Positions 13,703 to 25,704 are shown, numbered from the stretch's first letter. The stretch is 64,000 nucleotides of DNA from Microcebus murinus (GCF_040939455.1 NC_134106.1:79987001-80051000); one strand, 5' to 3'. Translations and numbers: made by a program. The notes: generated from the letters alone by a model not told the origin.

Positions 13703-14056
13703 TTAACCATTTCGGTAGGGCGCTCACTGGCCGCAAAACCTTGCCCACAGCCGGCACTCACAGTCCGCACGGTAGTCCGTGCTGTGCGTTGACGACGCAT
13801 CCGTTTTGCTCTTGTGTGATGAGGAAAGCTTGAAAGCACTGAAAGCTTGTTTTACTACAGGCAGCTTTACTTGTAATGTAAATTAGAATAGGTAGCATAT
13901 ACATATATGTTTTCATTACGTTATTTTTAAATGTTCCCAATTTTATTTTGATAAATGAAAAATTAGAAAAGTCATATCACGGCTGTCGGCTAAAGTCGCT
14001 GTGCGCGTTCATCTGTGGCTGTCGACTGTAGTCGACGCTGGTACCGAAGTGGTTAA
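13703..14056 (+). mobile_element. piggyBac-type MITE, copy 1
   Basis: A TTAA lies on each side (13703-13706 and 14053-14056). The terminal inverted repeats are CCATTTCGGTA at the left and the complement of GGTACCGAAGTGG at the right. Subterminal CpG-rich repeats (GGCTGTCGACTGTAGTCGACG) lie near the right end. Internal sequence shared with the copy at 57.4-58.2 kb includes GCAGCTTTACTTGTAATGTA. No transposase frame, so it is non-autonomous. Such elements are known as lineage-specific in mouse lemur. Confidence 0.9.
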
Positions 14057-14284
14057 GCAGTTGTGACCTTTGATGATCATGCTACACTGCTAAGTTACTA
14101 TAAAGTCTAGAAATTCACAGAAGTGCTAATAAACATTTTTTACTTTGTACATATTTTGAACCAAACTGTTATTTATAGCAATGATCTCCAAAATAGGCGT
14201 GAGCACCCTAGAAGGGCCCAAGATGATTTAAGGCATAAATGCTACCATCCTTTTCTTTACATTTATTTTTATTATATCGGTTTT

Positions 14285-15502
14285 TGTTTTGTTTTGTTTT
14301 GTTTTGAGACAGAGTCTCACTCTGTTCCTTGGGTTAGAGTGCCATGGCATCAACCTCGCTCACAGCAACCTTGAAGTCCTGGGCTCAAGCAATCCTTCTG
14401 CCTCAGTCTCCCAAGTAGCTGGGACTATAGGCATGCGCCACCATGCCCGGCTAATTTTTTTTAATTTAATTTATTTTATTTTATTTATTTTTACTTTTTT
14501 TTAATTTTAGCATATTATGGGGGTACAGGTTTTAAGGTTACGTATATTACCCATGACCCTCCTCCCCCCTCCAGTCAGAGCTTCAAGCGTGACCATCCCC
14601 CAAACATTGCACATCTCACTCATTGTGTTTGTATGTACCCATCCCCTCCTCCACCTTCCTACCTGCCTGACACCCGATAAATGTTATTCCTATATGTCCA
14701 CTGAGGTGTTGATCCATTAATACCAATTTGCTGGTGAGTATATGTGGTGCTGGTTTTTCCATTCTTGAGGTACTTCACTTAGTAGAATGGGTTCCAGCTC
14801 TATCCAGAAAAATACAAGAGGTGCTATATCACCATTGTTTCTTAAAGCTAAATAGTACTCCATGGTATATATATACCAGATTTTATTAATCTACTCATGA
14901 ATTGATGGGCACTGGGGTTGTTTCCACAACTTTGCAACTGTGAATTGTGCTGCTATAAACATTTGAGTGCAGGTGTCTTTTTCATAAAGTGACTTTTGAT
15001 CTTTTGGGTAGATGCCCAGTAGTGGACTTGCTGGATCAAATGGTAGATCTACTTGTATTGCTTTAAGGTATCTCCATATTGCTTTCCACAGAGGTCGAAC
15101 TAGTTTGCAGTCCCACCAGCAGTGTAGGAGTGTTCCTCTCTCTCCACATCCACGCCAACATTTATTTTTGGGGGACTTTTTGATAAAGGCTATTCTCATT
15201 GGAGTTAAGTGATATCTCATTGTGGTTTTGATTTGCATTTCCCTGATGATTAGAGATGTTGAGCATTTTTTCATGTTTGTTGGCCATTATTCTGTCTTCT
15301 TTTGAGAAGTTTCTGTTCATGCCCTTTGCCCATTTTTTAATAAATTTTTTTAGTTGTCCAGCAAATTTCTTTCTATTTTTTTTAGTAGAGATTAGGTCTC
15401 ACTTTTGTTCAGGCTGGCCTCGAACCCCTGAGCTCAAACGATCCACCCACCTCAGCCTCCCAGAGTGCTAGGATTACAGGCATGAACCACTGCGCCCGGC
15501 CT
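14285..15502 (-). mobile_element. Alu interrupted by an L1 insertion
   Basis: The two halves of a reverse Alu lie at 14285-14460 (to GCCCGGCTAATTTTTT) and about 15341-15502 (from TTTTTAGTTGTCCAGCAAATTTC to CGCGCCCGGCC-like CTGCGCCCGGCC). They flank a 5'-truncated L1. Confidence 0.85.
14461..15340 (-). mobile_element. LINE-1, 5'-truncated, inserted in an Alu
   Basis: The minus strand encodes an ORF2 C-terminal stretch of 127 codons without a stop ([51 protein letters not shown]). The 3' UTR and a poly-T follow at 14461-14505. An intact frame over this length and low divergence suggest a fairly young, lineage-specific L1. Confidence 0.9.
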
Positions 15503-15611
15503 AGATTATCATCCTTAATTGTGTATGTTTTATGATATATTTAATAAATTATAACAATAGTAATATATAAATTTATATATATGTACACATATACACATAC
15601 ATACATACATA

Positions 15612-15959
15612 CAAGATGAATATCCCTTATCCAAAATACTCGGGACCACAGGTGTTTTGGATTTCAAATTTTTTCAGATTTTGAAATATTTGTGTATATA
15701 TAATTAGATATCTTGGAGATGGGACCAAGTCTAAACATAAAGTTTATTTGTTTCATATACATCATATACATATAGCCTAAAGGTAGTTTTATACAATATT
15801 TTTTAGTAATCTTGTGCATAAACAAAGTCTTGACTATATTTTAACTGTGGCCTGTCACATGAGATCAAGTTTGAAAATTTCCATTTGTGGCATCATTTCA
15901 ATGCTCAAAAAGTGTCAGATTCTGGATTTCAGATTTTCAGGTTGGAAATGCTCAACCTG
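15612..15959 (+). mobile_element. Tigger-type (TcMar) DNA transposon MITE
   Basis: Contains ATCCCTTATCCAAAATACTCGGGACCACAGGTGTTTTGGATTTC and ends GAAATGCTCAACCTG. This is the well-known Tigger family core and terminus, with TA on both sides (15610-15611 and 15960-15961). A short CATA repeat precedes it. Confidence 0.85.
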
Positions 15960-15961
15960 TA

Positions 15962-17483
15962 TGATATAGGTGCTCATATTCAAAAATATTATTACTGATG
16001 GAATGGATATATGACCAAAAAGCTTGGAAAACACTGATTTATAAGATATTATTTTGAAATTATTCCAGAAATTAACTTTTGACATTTGGTTTTATACAAA
16101 TTTATATATTGTTTATAAATATATGCAGTTTTATAGTTTTACTTTAATAGTCTTTAAAAACTAACATCCAAATATAAAACAAGTTTGTGTCCTCTGGTTA
16201 AATAAATAACCATGCCCAGTCGGGTGAGCCTGAAACCTGTCTTTCCCTCATTCCTCGTGTCAGTGGGGCCTGTGAATTTTATGTCTCCTGTCCCTTGAGT
16301 TTGTTTGCCTCTCTTCATTTCCATTGTCTCTACCCTAGTCCCATGGAGGACAGCTGATTTAGCGGAGAAAAGGAAATGTACAGCTCAGGAGCCCAAAGAG
16401 GAGGATATATATGCAAAATAAACACATTTGCTCAGAACACCTGGGACTCTGGTTTTGTGGAAGGAAGATACTGGAGGACCTGTTTTAGCAAAATAAAGGA
16501 ATAAGTCAAGATTGAAGAACACATGGGACCAAGAAATGGAATGCAGAACAGGAGAACGGCAAAAAGAGGTCCCAGGAAAATAGCCAACTATGGGGTGGGT
16601 GGCAGGGGTGACAATGGATAGAACTGTCAGTCATTGACCTACCTGGGGCATTGGGAAAATTAGACAGATCCGAGTAATTGGGCAAATATTAGTGATGAGT
16701 ACATAGAAAGTAGCAAATGAAAATATATGTAATTATTAACTCCAGGAAAAACTCAAGGCTACTGGGAAAGAAAAAAATCCCACAATTATGTCATGTTATT
16801 TGGGTTGGGAGTGAGCAATATTTACACAGACACATTATGTAAATGCTGGTGATTAAATTAACAGAAACTTGTGACAGAGCCTCACTGGGAAAACAGGGAG
16901 GGAAAGTTAAAAGGGAATGCACTTGTTAAGGGACTAAAATCCCAATGACCAGAAAATAAGTCAATAAATAATAACTAGAAGTAACAAATCAAGAAAGGGC
17001 AGTGTAAACATATTACTTGTTTGTTTATTTTGTGGTTTTAGCCCAAGAATCTATATTTTAACAAGCTTCTAGATGACTTTGAACATTCAAGAAATTTTCG
17101 TTTTTCTGGTGTGATTCCTGCCAAACCAGGTGCCTGCATTTCTTGTGATTAACAGGAATTCTGTCAATCACTTTTTTCATAAGAAAAGCTGCATTTATGA
17201 TATAGTGTGTGCTGGGGAAAGTGGTGAGAAAAAGAGGCAGGAAAAGTAAGCAATGGCTTCTTCTGGCAGGAATGGACACCTCCATTCCTGCCAGGTCAGG
17301 ACAACCAGGAGAACTTTTTACAGGTGAGAGGATCAGTCGGTGAGGGTTTAATCAGGTGAGATAAATACAGCAAAGCGGAGTTTGAAAATCTACATAAAGA
17401 CTACATAGATGAAAACCTTGGACGGAATATTCAAATAAGAAGAGAATTAAAACTAGAAAGATTCTGTAATAAAAATGAACAGC
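15962..17483. other. Intergenic, unclassified
   Basis: About 1.5 kb of AT-rich sequence with no recognised repeat, exon or RNA gene. Confidence 0.4.
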
Positions 17484-17773
17484 CAGGACCAGGCAAAGTG
17501 GCTCATGCCTGTAATCCTAACACTCCAGGAGCTCGAGGCCGGAGGATCACTTGAGGTCAGGAGTTTGAGACCAGCCTGAGCAAGAGCGAGACTCATCTCT
17601 ATGAAAAATAGAAAAATTATCAAGCGTGCTTGCCTGTAGTCCCAGCTACCTGGGAGACTGAGGAAGGAGGATCACTTGAACCCAGGAGTTTGATGATGCA
17701 GTGAGCCATGTGACGCCAGTGCATTCAAGCTGGGGCAACAGAACAAGATCCTGTCTCAAAAAAAAAAGAAAAA
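17484..17773 (+). mobile_element. Alu
   Basis: From GGACCAGGCAAAGTGGCTCATGCC to an A-rich tail. Diverged and without the TTGGCCAATTAATTTC segment, so an older subtype. The next Alu starts in its tail. Confidence 0.88.
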
Positions 17774-18122
17774 GGCCGGGGGCAGTGGCTCACGCCTGTA
17801 ATCCTAGCTCTCTGGGAGGCTGAGGTGGGTGGATCGTTTGAGTTCAGGAGTTCAAAACCAACCTGAGCAAGAGCAAGACCCCGTCTCTACTATAAATAGA
17901 AAGAAATTAATTGGCCAACTAATATACATAGAAAAAATTAGCCGGGCGTGGTGGCACATGCCTGTAGTCCCAGCTACCCGGGGAGGCTGAGGCAGCAGGA
18001 TTGCTTAAGCCCTGGAGTTTGAGGTTGCTGTGAGCTAGGCTGACGCCATGGCACTCACTCTAGCCTGGGCAACAAAGTGAGACTCTGTCTCAAAAAAAAA
18101 AGAAAGAAAGAAAGAAAAAAAA
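17774..18122 (+). mobile_element. Alu, strepsirrhine type
   Basis: From GGCCGGGGGCAGTGGCTCACG to an (AAAG)n tail. Inserted in the A-tail of the preceding Alu in the same orientation. Confidence 0.95.
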
Positions 18123-18960
18123 GTGAACAGCCAGATGGAAGAGAGGCATAGGGCATAGGGCAAGGTAAGTGAGAAGTGGCTCAGAGCTTCCACGCCCTCT
18201 CTGTGCGTGCCAACCTCAAGGCACCTCCATGCGTTCAGCAATCCAGAAGCTCCTAAACACATTATTTAGATAACATGGATGTTACTCAGTGCCAGAAGAA
18301 ATAGCTAAAAGAGTTTAAAATAGTTGTCTTTGGGAAGACAGACATCTAGGGAGGAGAAGGCCAGGGGACTGCTGTTCCTTCATTGTAAGCCTATTAGAAC
18401 TACTTGATCTCTTGTGCAAGTATCAGTTTGGCAAAATAAAAACTAACGTTTTAATAAATTAAAAAGAGGGTGATAAAAATATTAATGTTTTAAAACATTG
18501 TAAAAGGATGGTAAAAATAAAAATTAATTAAAATTTTAAGAAAAGATGGCAGCTAGGTATCCAGAAAATATTCTAGGACATAAAAGAAATGAAAACTAAT
18601 AGTACTTATTTATGTGATATAAAATAGTTTGAATTATATCTGTCTTGAGTACTTTTTAAAACATTTTATTATTACTATTATTATTTTTAGCAACAGGAGG
18701 TAAGCCATGAATTGAATGCTTTTTGAAGTTACTTTTTTGGATTTGAAAAAACTACTCATAAGGGTTTTCCTAGGTCCATTTGCAACACCAGTTTCTTCTT
18801 GCAAAAGGCAGTGGGTTTCCATTTGTATTCCTCAGAGCTATGGGACTGTAAAGGCATCTCCAGGCCACCTGGAAGATTTTGTCCAGGGGAGGTAAAGCAA
18901 GTTGGGTTCTGGGTGCCCCCTCTTCAACCAGAGTACTTTTTATTTTTTAGTCTGGTTTAC
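18123..18960. other. Intergenic, unclassified
   Basis: AT-rich sequence with no recognised element. Confidence 0.4.
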
Positions 18961-18975
<15 letters not shown>

Positions 18976-18993
<18 letters not shown>

Positions 18994-19112
18994 GAAATGG
19001 TGTCTTGCAATGTTGCCCAGGCTAGTCTTGAACTTCCAAGCTCAAGAGATCCTTTTGCCTCAAACTCCCGAGTAGCTGGCACTGCAAGTGCACACCACCA
19101 TGCCCAGCTCAT
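18976..19112 (-). mobile_element. Alu-type monomer
   Basis: Poly-T, then GAAATGGTGTCTTGCAATGTTGCCCAGGCTAG and CACACCACCATGCCCAGC. Preceded by a short (TA)n. Confidence 0.8.
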
Positions 19113-19680
19113 GTTGGTGTTCTTCATAGGATTTCCCATGAAAGGGGACCTGCAAGGAGACCTCTTGCTGCTAAAAGAAAAGTTTGCAAACCACTGCCAA
19201 AGCCTTAAGTCCTCCCATGATCTTCTGTTTGAGGAAGGATTCTACGGTTAAATTCAGAAATATCTCAGGTCACAACACCGCCATGCTCCATGCACTCGGC
19301 TCTTTATTCAGACAAGTTGTGCTAGGTGTGGAGGAGGGGGTGGAGGTCTGGTCTGCTCAACACTGGTCAGCAGCAGGTCAGGTACTCAAAGTTTTTGTGC
19401 TGCTGGTCTCCCGTGTAGGCAGGTTCGAATGACGGAATTATGGATAAGTGAGTGAGTGAGGGCTTCTTGGCTCTGGCGGGGGAATCTGCTGGTCACAACA
19501 TCAGGATTCTCAGGCATCCTTTTCCAGCAAACCTTTCTTGAGCCCCACAGTGGGCCAGGCACTGGTAAGAGCTTCGGACCCAGCTGCAAAGACAGGCCTG
19601 ACCCTGACTTTGTGTTGGGCAATCTAGTCAGGACACAGGCTGGCCCACAGGCAATTACAGGACACTGTTGAACCACAGAT
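19113..19680. other. Intergenic, unclassified
   Basis: No recognised repeat. An 18-bp L2/MIR-like phrase (CCACAGTGGGCCAGGCAC) at about 19546 may be a fragment of an ancient repeat. Confidence 0.35.
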
Positions 19681-19796
19681 CTTCCTCTCTCTTCTCTTCT
19701 CTTCTCTTCTCGCCTCGCCTCGCCTCTCCTCTCCTCTCCTTCCCTCCCCTCCCCTCCCCTCCCCTCCTCTCCTCTCTTCTCTTCTCTTCTCTTTTC
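19681..19796 (+). repeat. Polypyrimidine pentanucleotide ladder
   Basis: A 116-bp run of almost pure pyrimidine made of five-base units that change in order: (CTCTT), (CGCCT) with three CpGs, (CTCCT), (CCCCT), (CTCCT), (CTCTT). It is the A-rich tail, in reverse, of the adjacent Alu. Confidence 0.9.
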
Positions 19797-20091
19797 AGAC
19801 AGAGTCTCGCTTTGTTGCCCAGGCTAGAGTGAGTGCCGTGGCGTCAGCCTGGGCTCAAGCAATCCTCCTGCCTCAGCCTCCAAAGTAGCTGGGACTACAG
19901 GCATGTGCCACCAAGCCCGGCTAATTTTTTTCTATATATACTAGTTGGCCAATTAATTTCTTTCTATTTATAGTAGAGACAGGGTCTCACTCTTGCTCAG
20001 GCTGGTCTCGATCTCCTGACTTCAAGCAATCCGCCCGCCTCGGCCTCCCAGAGAGCTAGGATTACAGGCGTGAGCCACCGCGCCCAGCCTA
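19797..20091 (-). mobile_element. Alu, strepsirrhine type, internal deletion
   Basis: Reverse Alu with the AGCTCACAGCAACCTCAAACTCCT segment missing after GGCGTCAGCC. Target duplication AGATCTTCC occurs beside the pyrimidine tail (19677) and after GCGCCCAGCCT (20092). Confidence 0.93.
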
Positions 20092-20668
20092 GATCTTCCA
20101 CCTTTCTTTACCTCACTTTGTACCGCGGGCAGCTGACCTTCACCAACCACATCACTAGGCTCTGGGCCTCTGGCTTCCTGTTGGGTTCCGCAGCAGGAGA
20201 TCCGAGAGGATGGGAGAGTCAGTTTAGGCTATTTACTCCCTACCTCAAATAAAGGTCAGTGGTCCTATGTGACTCTTCTTTTCTAGGTTCTGACAACTTC
20301 TCTCTCTCTTTGTCTCTCTGGGCCCAGAGCTGGCAACTGCTCCATTGCTGCAGGCCAAGGTCATTACAGTGTTCCTTGTGACTGCATTCTCCCTCCACCA
20401 CCAATGCCCCTAGAGTTATCCCATTGGGATATGCCATCTGCTTCCTGTTGAGACCTTGATCAAAACAACTCTGGCAAGTGCAATGTCAGGACAGGCAGAG
20501 CCTAGGGTGTGTAGGGCATGGCACTGAGTATATCTTGTAATGAGGATGTGGGGAAGAGGTTATGTGAGACACGTATGGTGGGCTATATTTTGTCATGCCC
20601 TGATTTGATTGGGAAAAGTTACATAGATAGTCATTTTGTGGTTTAAAAATCCACAAGCAGTTTGGATC
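20092..20668. other. Intergenic, unclassified
   Basis: No gene or recognised repeat. Confidence 0.4.
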
Positions 20669-20676
20669 ATCTAAAG

Positions 20677-20885
20677 CGGGGTTTGGCAAACTACTGCCTG
20701 GGACAAATCAGCCTGTTTTTATAAATAAAGTTTTATTGGAACACAGCCACACCCCATCATTTACATGTTATCTAGGGCCATCTTTGCATTACAACAGAGT
20801 TGAGTAGTCCTGACAGACTGTATAGCTTCCAAAGCCTAAAATATTTACTGTCTGGCTTTTTACAGAAAAAGGTTGTTGCTCCCTG
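20677..20885 (+). mobile_element. hAT-Charlie-type MITE
   Basis: Contains GGTTTGGCAAACTACTGCC, AAATAAAGTTTTATTGGAACACAGCCAC and, at the end, AATATTTACTGTCTGGCTTTTTACAGAAAAA. This is a familiar short hAT element with subterminal poly-A/T stretches. The flanking octamers are ATCTAAAG and GTCTAAGA. Confidence 0.8.
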
Positions 20886-20893
20886 GTCTAAGA

Positions 20894-22272
20894 CAGCAGT
20901 TCTCAAAGTGAAGCCCATGGAACCTTGAGGGGTACCTGAGAGCCTTTCTGGAGGTCTGTGAGGTCAAAATTATTTTCATAATAAAAGTAAGACATTATTT
21001 GCCTTTTTTTTTTCATTGCATGCCATTTGCACTGATGGTACGATAGTTATGATGGCTAAAATTGCTGGTCCCTTAGCATGAATCAAGGCAGCATTATTAA
21101 ATTGTTCTAGCAATCATATTCTCCACTGCCATGCACTCACAGTAAGAAAAAGAAAAAAAAGCCAGTTTCACTGAAGAGCATCCTTACTGAAGAAGTAAAA
21201 ATTATTAATTTTATTAAATCTCATCCTTTGAGTGTGCACCTTCTCAATACTATGTGTGATGCAGTGGGAAGTATGCAAAAAGTATTCCTTCCGCATCACA
21301 GCTGTCTCAAAGAAAAGCACTTTGGTGATTGCTTCAATTACTAGCTGAATTAGCCATTTTTCTCATGGAGCACCATTTTTACTTCCAAGGATGATTAGCA
21401 GACAAACTATGTCTATTGAGATGCAAGTACTTGACAAACATTTTCTTGAAAATAAGAGAAGTGAGCCTGTCACTTCGAGAAATAGTATTGACAGTATTTG
21501 TTGCCAATCATACCATCCGAGCATTCATGTGAAAGTTAGAATTTTGGAAAACTTGTATCTGTCACCATAAGTTTGACAGCTTCTCAGTACTTAAAATACT
21601 TTTCTGATGATATCAGTGATGATATTAATAAATGGGATTTTTTTAAATAAATGGGATTTTTGAAACTGTATAATGACATATGTCAACATTTAGAAGATTA
21701 CGGTCAACAATATTTTTGAGATAACTAACGTATGATAACCCCAAAATCATGCATGGTAAAAGATCCACACAGTGTGGATTTTAATGTGACAGACTGCGAA
21801 AATTCACTGATATGGTTTCAGATTCCACACTATAAAGAACCTTTAAGAAACTACTATTTGTTGAGTTTTGGTGTTGTATAGAAGAATAGCCACAATTATG
21901 TAACAAGGTTGTTAAAATACTTCTCCCTTTTCAACTTCATATCTAATTGAGGGTGGATTTTCTTCATATACATCAACCAAGACAACATATCCAACAGATT
22001 CCATACACAAGCAGATTGACTGAGACAATAAAGACATTTGCAGAAACATAAAGCAATGCTACTATTCTTACAAAATATGTTTTGATTGGGAAAATATAGT
22101 TATTTTCATTGTTATTTTTGAATGAACAAATATTTTAACATTTTATCAGGTTTAATTTTAACATGGTAAATCTCAATAGATAGAATCCATATGAAACAAA
22201 AACTCTTTGGGGTTCTTAATAATTTTTAAGAGAATAAAAGTTTCCTAAGACCAATTAATTTGAGAACTGCTG
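20894..22272 (+). mobile_element. hAT-family DNA transposon, 1.38 kb, inactive
   Basis: Terminal inverted repeats CAGCAGTTCTCAAA and TTTGAGAACTGCTG are perfect over 14 bp. The flanking octamers GTCTAAGA and GTCTACGG match at 6 of 8. The AT-rich interior (for example GAGATGCAAGTACTTGACAAAC) may be decayed transposase sequence, with no long open frame. Family name not assigned. Confidence 0.85.
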
Positions 22273-22384
22273 GTCTACGGTACAGGATTTGGAAATCTGC
22301 AGACATTTAGAAGGTATTTGGAAGATGGACGCACTGGACAGTCCACAAATGCTTGGGCAGCACACGATTTTGAATGTCACTAGG

Positions 22385-22590
22385 CTTTGTGTGCTAGGCA
22401 CCGTGCCAAGCCTTTATAGTCATTTTTCTTGCTTTAAATGACCTTCTCAAGTTGGCACCATTAAACGTGCTACTTTCAAATGTGGAAACTGAGACGCAGA
22501 TCTCAGTTCATGCAGCTGGTAACTGGAGCAGGCACTCAGACCCAGCCAGCCAGATTCTGACCCCGTACCCTACTGCGACCCAGGCTGTCC
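22385..22590 (+). mobile_element. MIR SINE
   Basis: Contains GTGTGCTAGGCACCGTGCCAAGCC, then GGAAACTGAGACGCAGATCTC and CAGATTCTGACCCCGTACCC, the order expected of MIR. Confidence 0.75.
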
Positions 22591-23974
22591 TGGACACTTG
22601 CCCATTTTTCTTATTTCCTTTCCCAGTACACTGAGATGGCTCATGAAGATCCCGTCTCACTATCACCCTATACTGCAAAGGACCTGCACAGCAGCTCTTG
22701 TTCAATTATCTCTGGTCATGCTGAACGAGTTCCAACACAAATAAAGACCACGATGGTCACAGAGGTCAAAATGATCTCCAACAGGGAACTGAAAGCAATA
22801 ACTGCTTAGTTCTTCATTTGTTTCCCCCGTATGAGTTCATGACTCACAATTTACAACGTATAGCTGCTTTCAGTTCTGTTATTGCCATTTAGTGACAGAA
22901 AGGACACTTCCAGTTCTCTTTAGCAGGAATCTTTCACCACTGCATGAAGAGAAGGTATGTTCACAAATATGTATATTCATAGGTTTGGCCTTTTTCGGTG
23001 GAAGGGTTTAAGAATGCTGGAAGCTAATTTCATGTCAGATGTGTCCTGTTGAAGTAACCAAAAGGCTAAAATAAAAGATTCATTGAAGCAGGTGAAAGTA
23101 GAACCAGCATTGTGCTGAAAAATCCACAAAAGAAAGATTAATCCTTTACAACAAAACTTTTCTCCCCATTCTCAATACAGGTAGGAAGAGGCAGGGGTGA
23201 GAACGGCTCCCTTCCTTGTGCCGTCCATCTCCCTGCCCACAAGGGAGGATTATTTCTGTTGTCTGGGTGAAGAAACTGAGTCTCAGAGAGGTCAACAACC
23301 TGCCCAGATTGATAGAGTGGGCGAAACAGAAACTCCTCCCATCCAGCCTGAAGCCTCCTCAAGGGCAGGGCTGGTGCAGGCCGAGCACGCAGGAGGGCAT
23401 GGCAGGTGTTTGCAGGGCTGCACAGGGATCCCAAAAAGCGAGTCTGATTCTGCAGCCCGTGCTCACCTCCCTGGCTTATGACTATTCGGACAGGCTGGTC
23501 ACATCTATGGAATGCCTTCAATGGAGAAGCCCTACGTGCTTGATAACTGCGTGTGGAATGTGGAAGGGCCTCGGGGAGAGTGGGAGTGGGAACAGTTTTG
23601 TGAGGTTCACGTATGCACAGGAAAACCAAATGTTTCCACTGAAGCTGTCTTGTTCCTTTTTGCCTCTCCCAGTTTTTCTGGAAGAACCATTTGGGAGGGA
23701 TGAGAAACAGACCAACCTCACAAGAGTCATTAGATAGCACCACCGGGAGAGTGAGAACCTTCTGCCTTGTGCTTTGTAGTGTTCCCCATGCAGAGTGGGT
23801 TGAAGCTGCCGTCAGCAACCTGTGTCGACAACCAGGAACGGAGAGGGCCCGAGCCTCAGGAGGCAGAACACAGATCATCTGGCATTCTTTTCAGTCTGGG
23901 AAATGGGAGAGATTTCAGAAAGAACAGACAGGCAGATGTCTGAATTAAAAAACAACAACAACAAAAAAACACAA
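22591..23974. other. Intergenic, with a 246-codon open frame and a MIR core
   Basis: No recognised gene. A minus-strand frame at 23138-23878 is the longest uninterrupted ORF in the window outside the CNOT11 island, but no family is recognisable in it. A MIR-like core (GAAGAAACTGAGTCTCAGAGAGGTCAACAACCTGCC) lies within it at about 23264-23330. Probably chance, see findings. Confidence 0.45.
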
Positions 23975-24262
23975 ATTCTGCCCAGGTCATGCCTACAATC
24001 CTAGCACTCTGGGAGGCTGATGTGGGAGGCTCACTTGAGGCCAGGAGTTTAAGACCAGCATGGGCAATAGTGAGACCTCATCACTACAGAAAAATATTAA
24101 AACATTAGCCAGGCATGGTGGCACGCACCTGTAGTTCCAGCTACTTGGGAGGCTGAGGTAGGAGGATCACCTGAGCCCAGGAGTTTGAGGTCTCAGTGAG
24201 CTATGATGACACCACTGCACTCTATCCCAGGCACAAGACCCTGTCTCAATAATAATAATAAT
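23975..24262 (+). mobile_element. Alu, older subtype
   Basis: From CCCAGGTCATGCCTACAATCC to a (AAT)n tail. Lacks the strepsirrhine right-arm segment. Confidence 0.88.
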
Positions 24263-24570
24263 AATAGTAAAAATAAAAATAACAGATTCCAATCACATAC
24301 TTACAGTGGATGTTTTCCCTCTTTTAATAATTTTTTTCCATCCTAAAAATAATACATGTGTATTTGGAAGTCATGTGCACATAAAGAGAGAAAAAAAGTA
24401 TCCCTCTAAAGACAACCACTATTTACAACTTTAAGTATGCATATGTGTCTATATGTATACACAGTATGCATTATAATATATACATATGTACACATACATA
24501 ATATTATATACTGTATTTATTTTGCTTTTTACATTTAGCATTATGCCATAGGAATATTGCCACATTATTT

Positions 24571-24695
24571 TTTTAACTTTTTATTTTGAAATCATCACAG
24601 ACTCACAGGAAGTTATTTAAAAAATATATGGAGAGGTCCCATGTACTCTTCCCTCAGTTTCCCTCAATGGTAGCGTCCTGTGGAACTGTCAGGTT
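24571..24695 (-). mobile_element. L1M fragment, antisense
   Basis: Contains TTATTTTGAAATCATCACAGACTCACAGGAAGTT and GGAGAGGTCCCATGTACTCTTCCC, old L1 3' wording. It is probably the same element as 25700-25920, split by later insertions. Confidence 0.6.
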
Positions 24696-24701
24696 TCAGT
24701 A

Positions 24702-25266
24702 TGAAAATGTCCGTTCCTAGTGCACTCATGGCCAAAGAATGACCAGACATGCCAAAGTTAGGCAAGCACGAAAACAAAAATGAGGTTGATTGAGGAGAGA
24801 AAGATAGGATTATAGGGCAAGAGCAAGATACAGGTTTATAGAGCATGATATACACAACCACAGATGATGACTGGACCTATTGTTGCAGGAAAGGGAGAGC
24901 AAAAGGAAGGGCAAAAAAGGGACTGGCTATGATCTGTGTCTTTTTTTATAGTGCCCAGATTGGGACCTCCCTCGTGGTTCAGAGGTCACCATGGAACCAC
25001 TTTAATTGGACAGTTGGGAGTTGTATGACCCGAGACTTACTACACACTCGGGGTGTTATAGGCCAATTTCTGGACTCTATGGTACCTATGCTGCTTGGCT
25101 GGTGGGCTAGAGAGTTCTCTGTATTCTTTTGCAGCTGGTGCACTGAGTTATGATTGGCAGATTCATAGGGTATTCCCTCCTCCCCCAGCTGTAGAGAGGA
25201 TTAGGGTGGGGCAACTGTAGTAAGGCAAAGTGCCCACTTTCGTCCCTAGGAGACTGGAATCCCTCA
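24702..25266 (-). mobile_element. Probable LTR
   Basis: On the minus strand: TGAGGGATTCCAG at the 5' end, a TATA box in GGGCACTATAAAAAAAGAC, then CTCTTGCCCTATAATCC, and a CA end (GGACATTTTCA). The order is LTR-like. It lies between two halves of an L1, which supports an insertion. A clean target duplication is not visible. Confidence 0.45.
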
Positions 25267-25269
25267 CTA

Positions 25270-25669
25270 CCGTGTTTCCCCCAAAATAAGACAGGGTCTT
25301 ATATTTATTTTTCCTCAAGAAGATGCTCTAGGGCTTATTTTCAGGGGATGTGTTATTTTCCCCTCAAAGCCTCAGCTTGCAGCACGCACAGGATGGCTGG
25401 GACCTGACAGGGGGAGCCGACCTTGTTGGCGGGGCTTCCCACACCTTTCTGGTCGCCTCTAGGACAGTAGTTGTCACAATGGGGCAGATAAGAAGGGCTG
25501 CTCGTTTTCTTTACCACTCAGCGATGAAATGCATGGGTTGTGCAGATTTGCTGCGTAGCCATGCCCATTACTAGGTCTTATTTTCCGGGTAGGGCTTATA
25601 TTGCACAAATGCATAGAAATCCTGCTAGGACTTATTTTATGGGTAGGTCTTATTTTTGGGGAAACACAG
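25270..25669 (+). mobile_element. Tigger-like DNA transposon, copy 1
   Basis: TIRs CCGTGTTTCCCCCAAAATAAGAC and GTCTTATTTTTGGGGAAACACAG, with TA at the left flank (25268-25269) and TG at the right. Characteristic repeats of AATAAGACC/GGTCTTATTTT run inward from both ends. It shares its right half, inverted, with the element at 27202-28067. Confidence 0.8.
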
Positions 25670-25704
25670 TGTCTACCTAACAGAACTACAGCACACAACC
25701 ACAA

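Noticed and set aside
14891..15274. 127-codon ORF resembling a reverse-transcriptase gene end
   Set aside because: It is the ORF2 C-terminus of a 5'-truncated L1, annotated as a mobile element and not a host gene.
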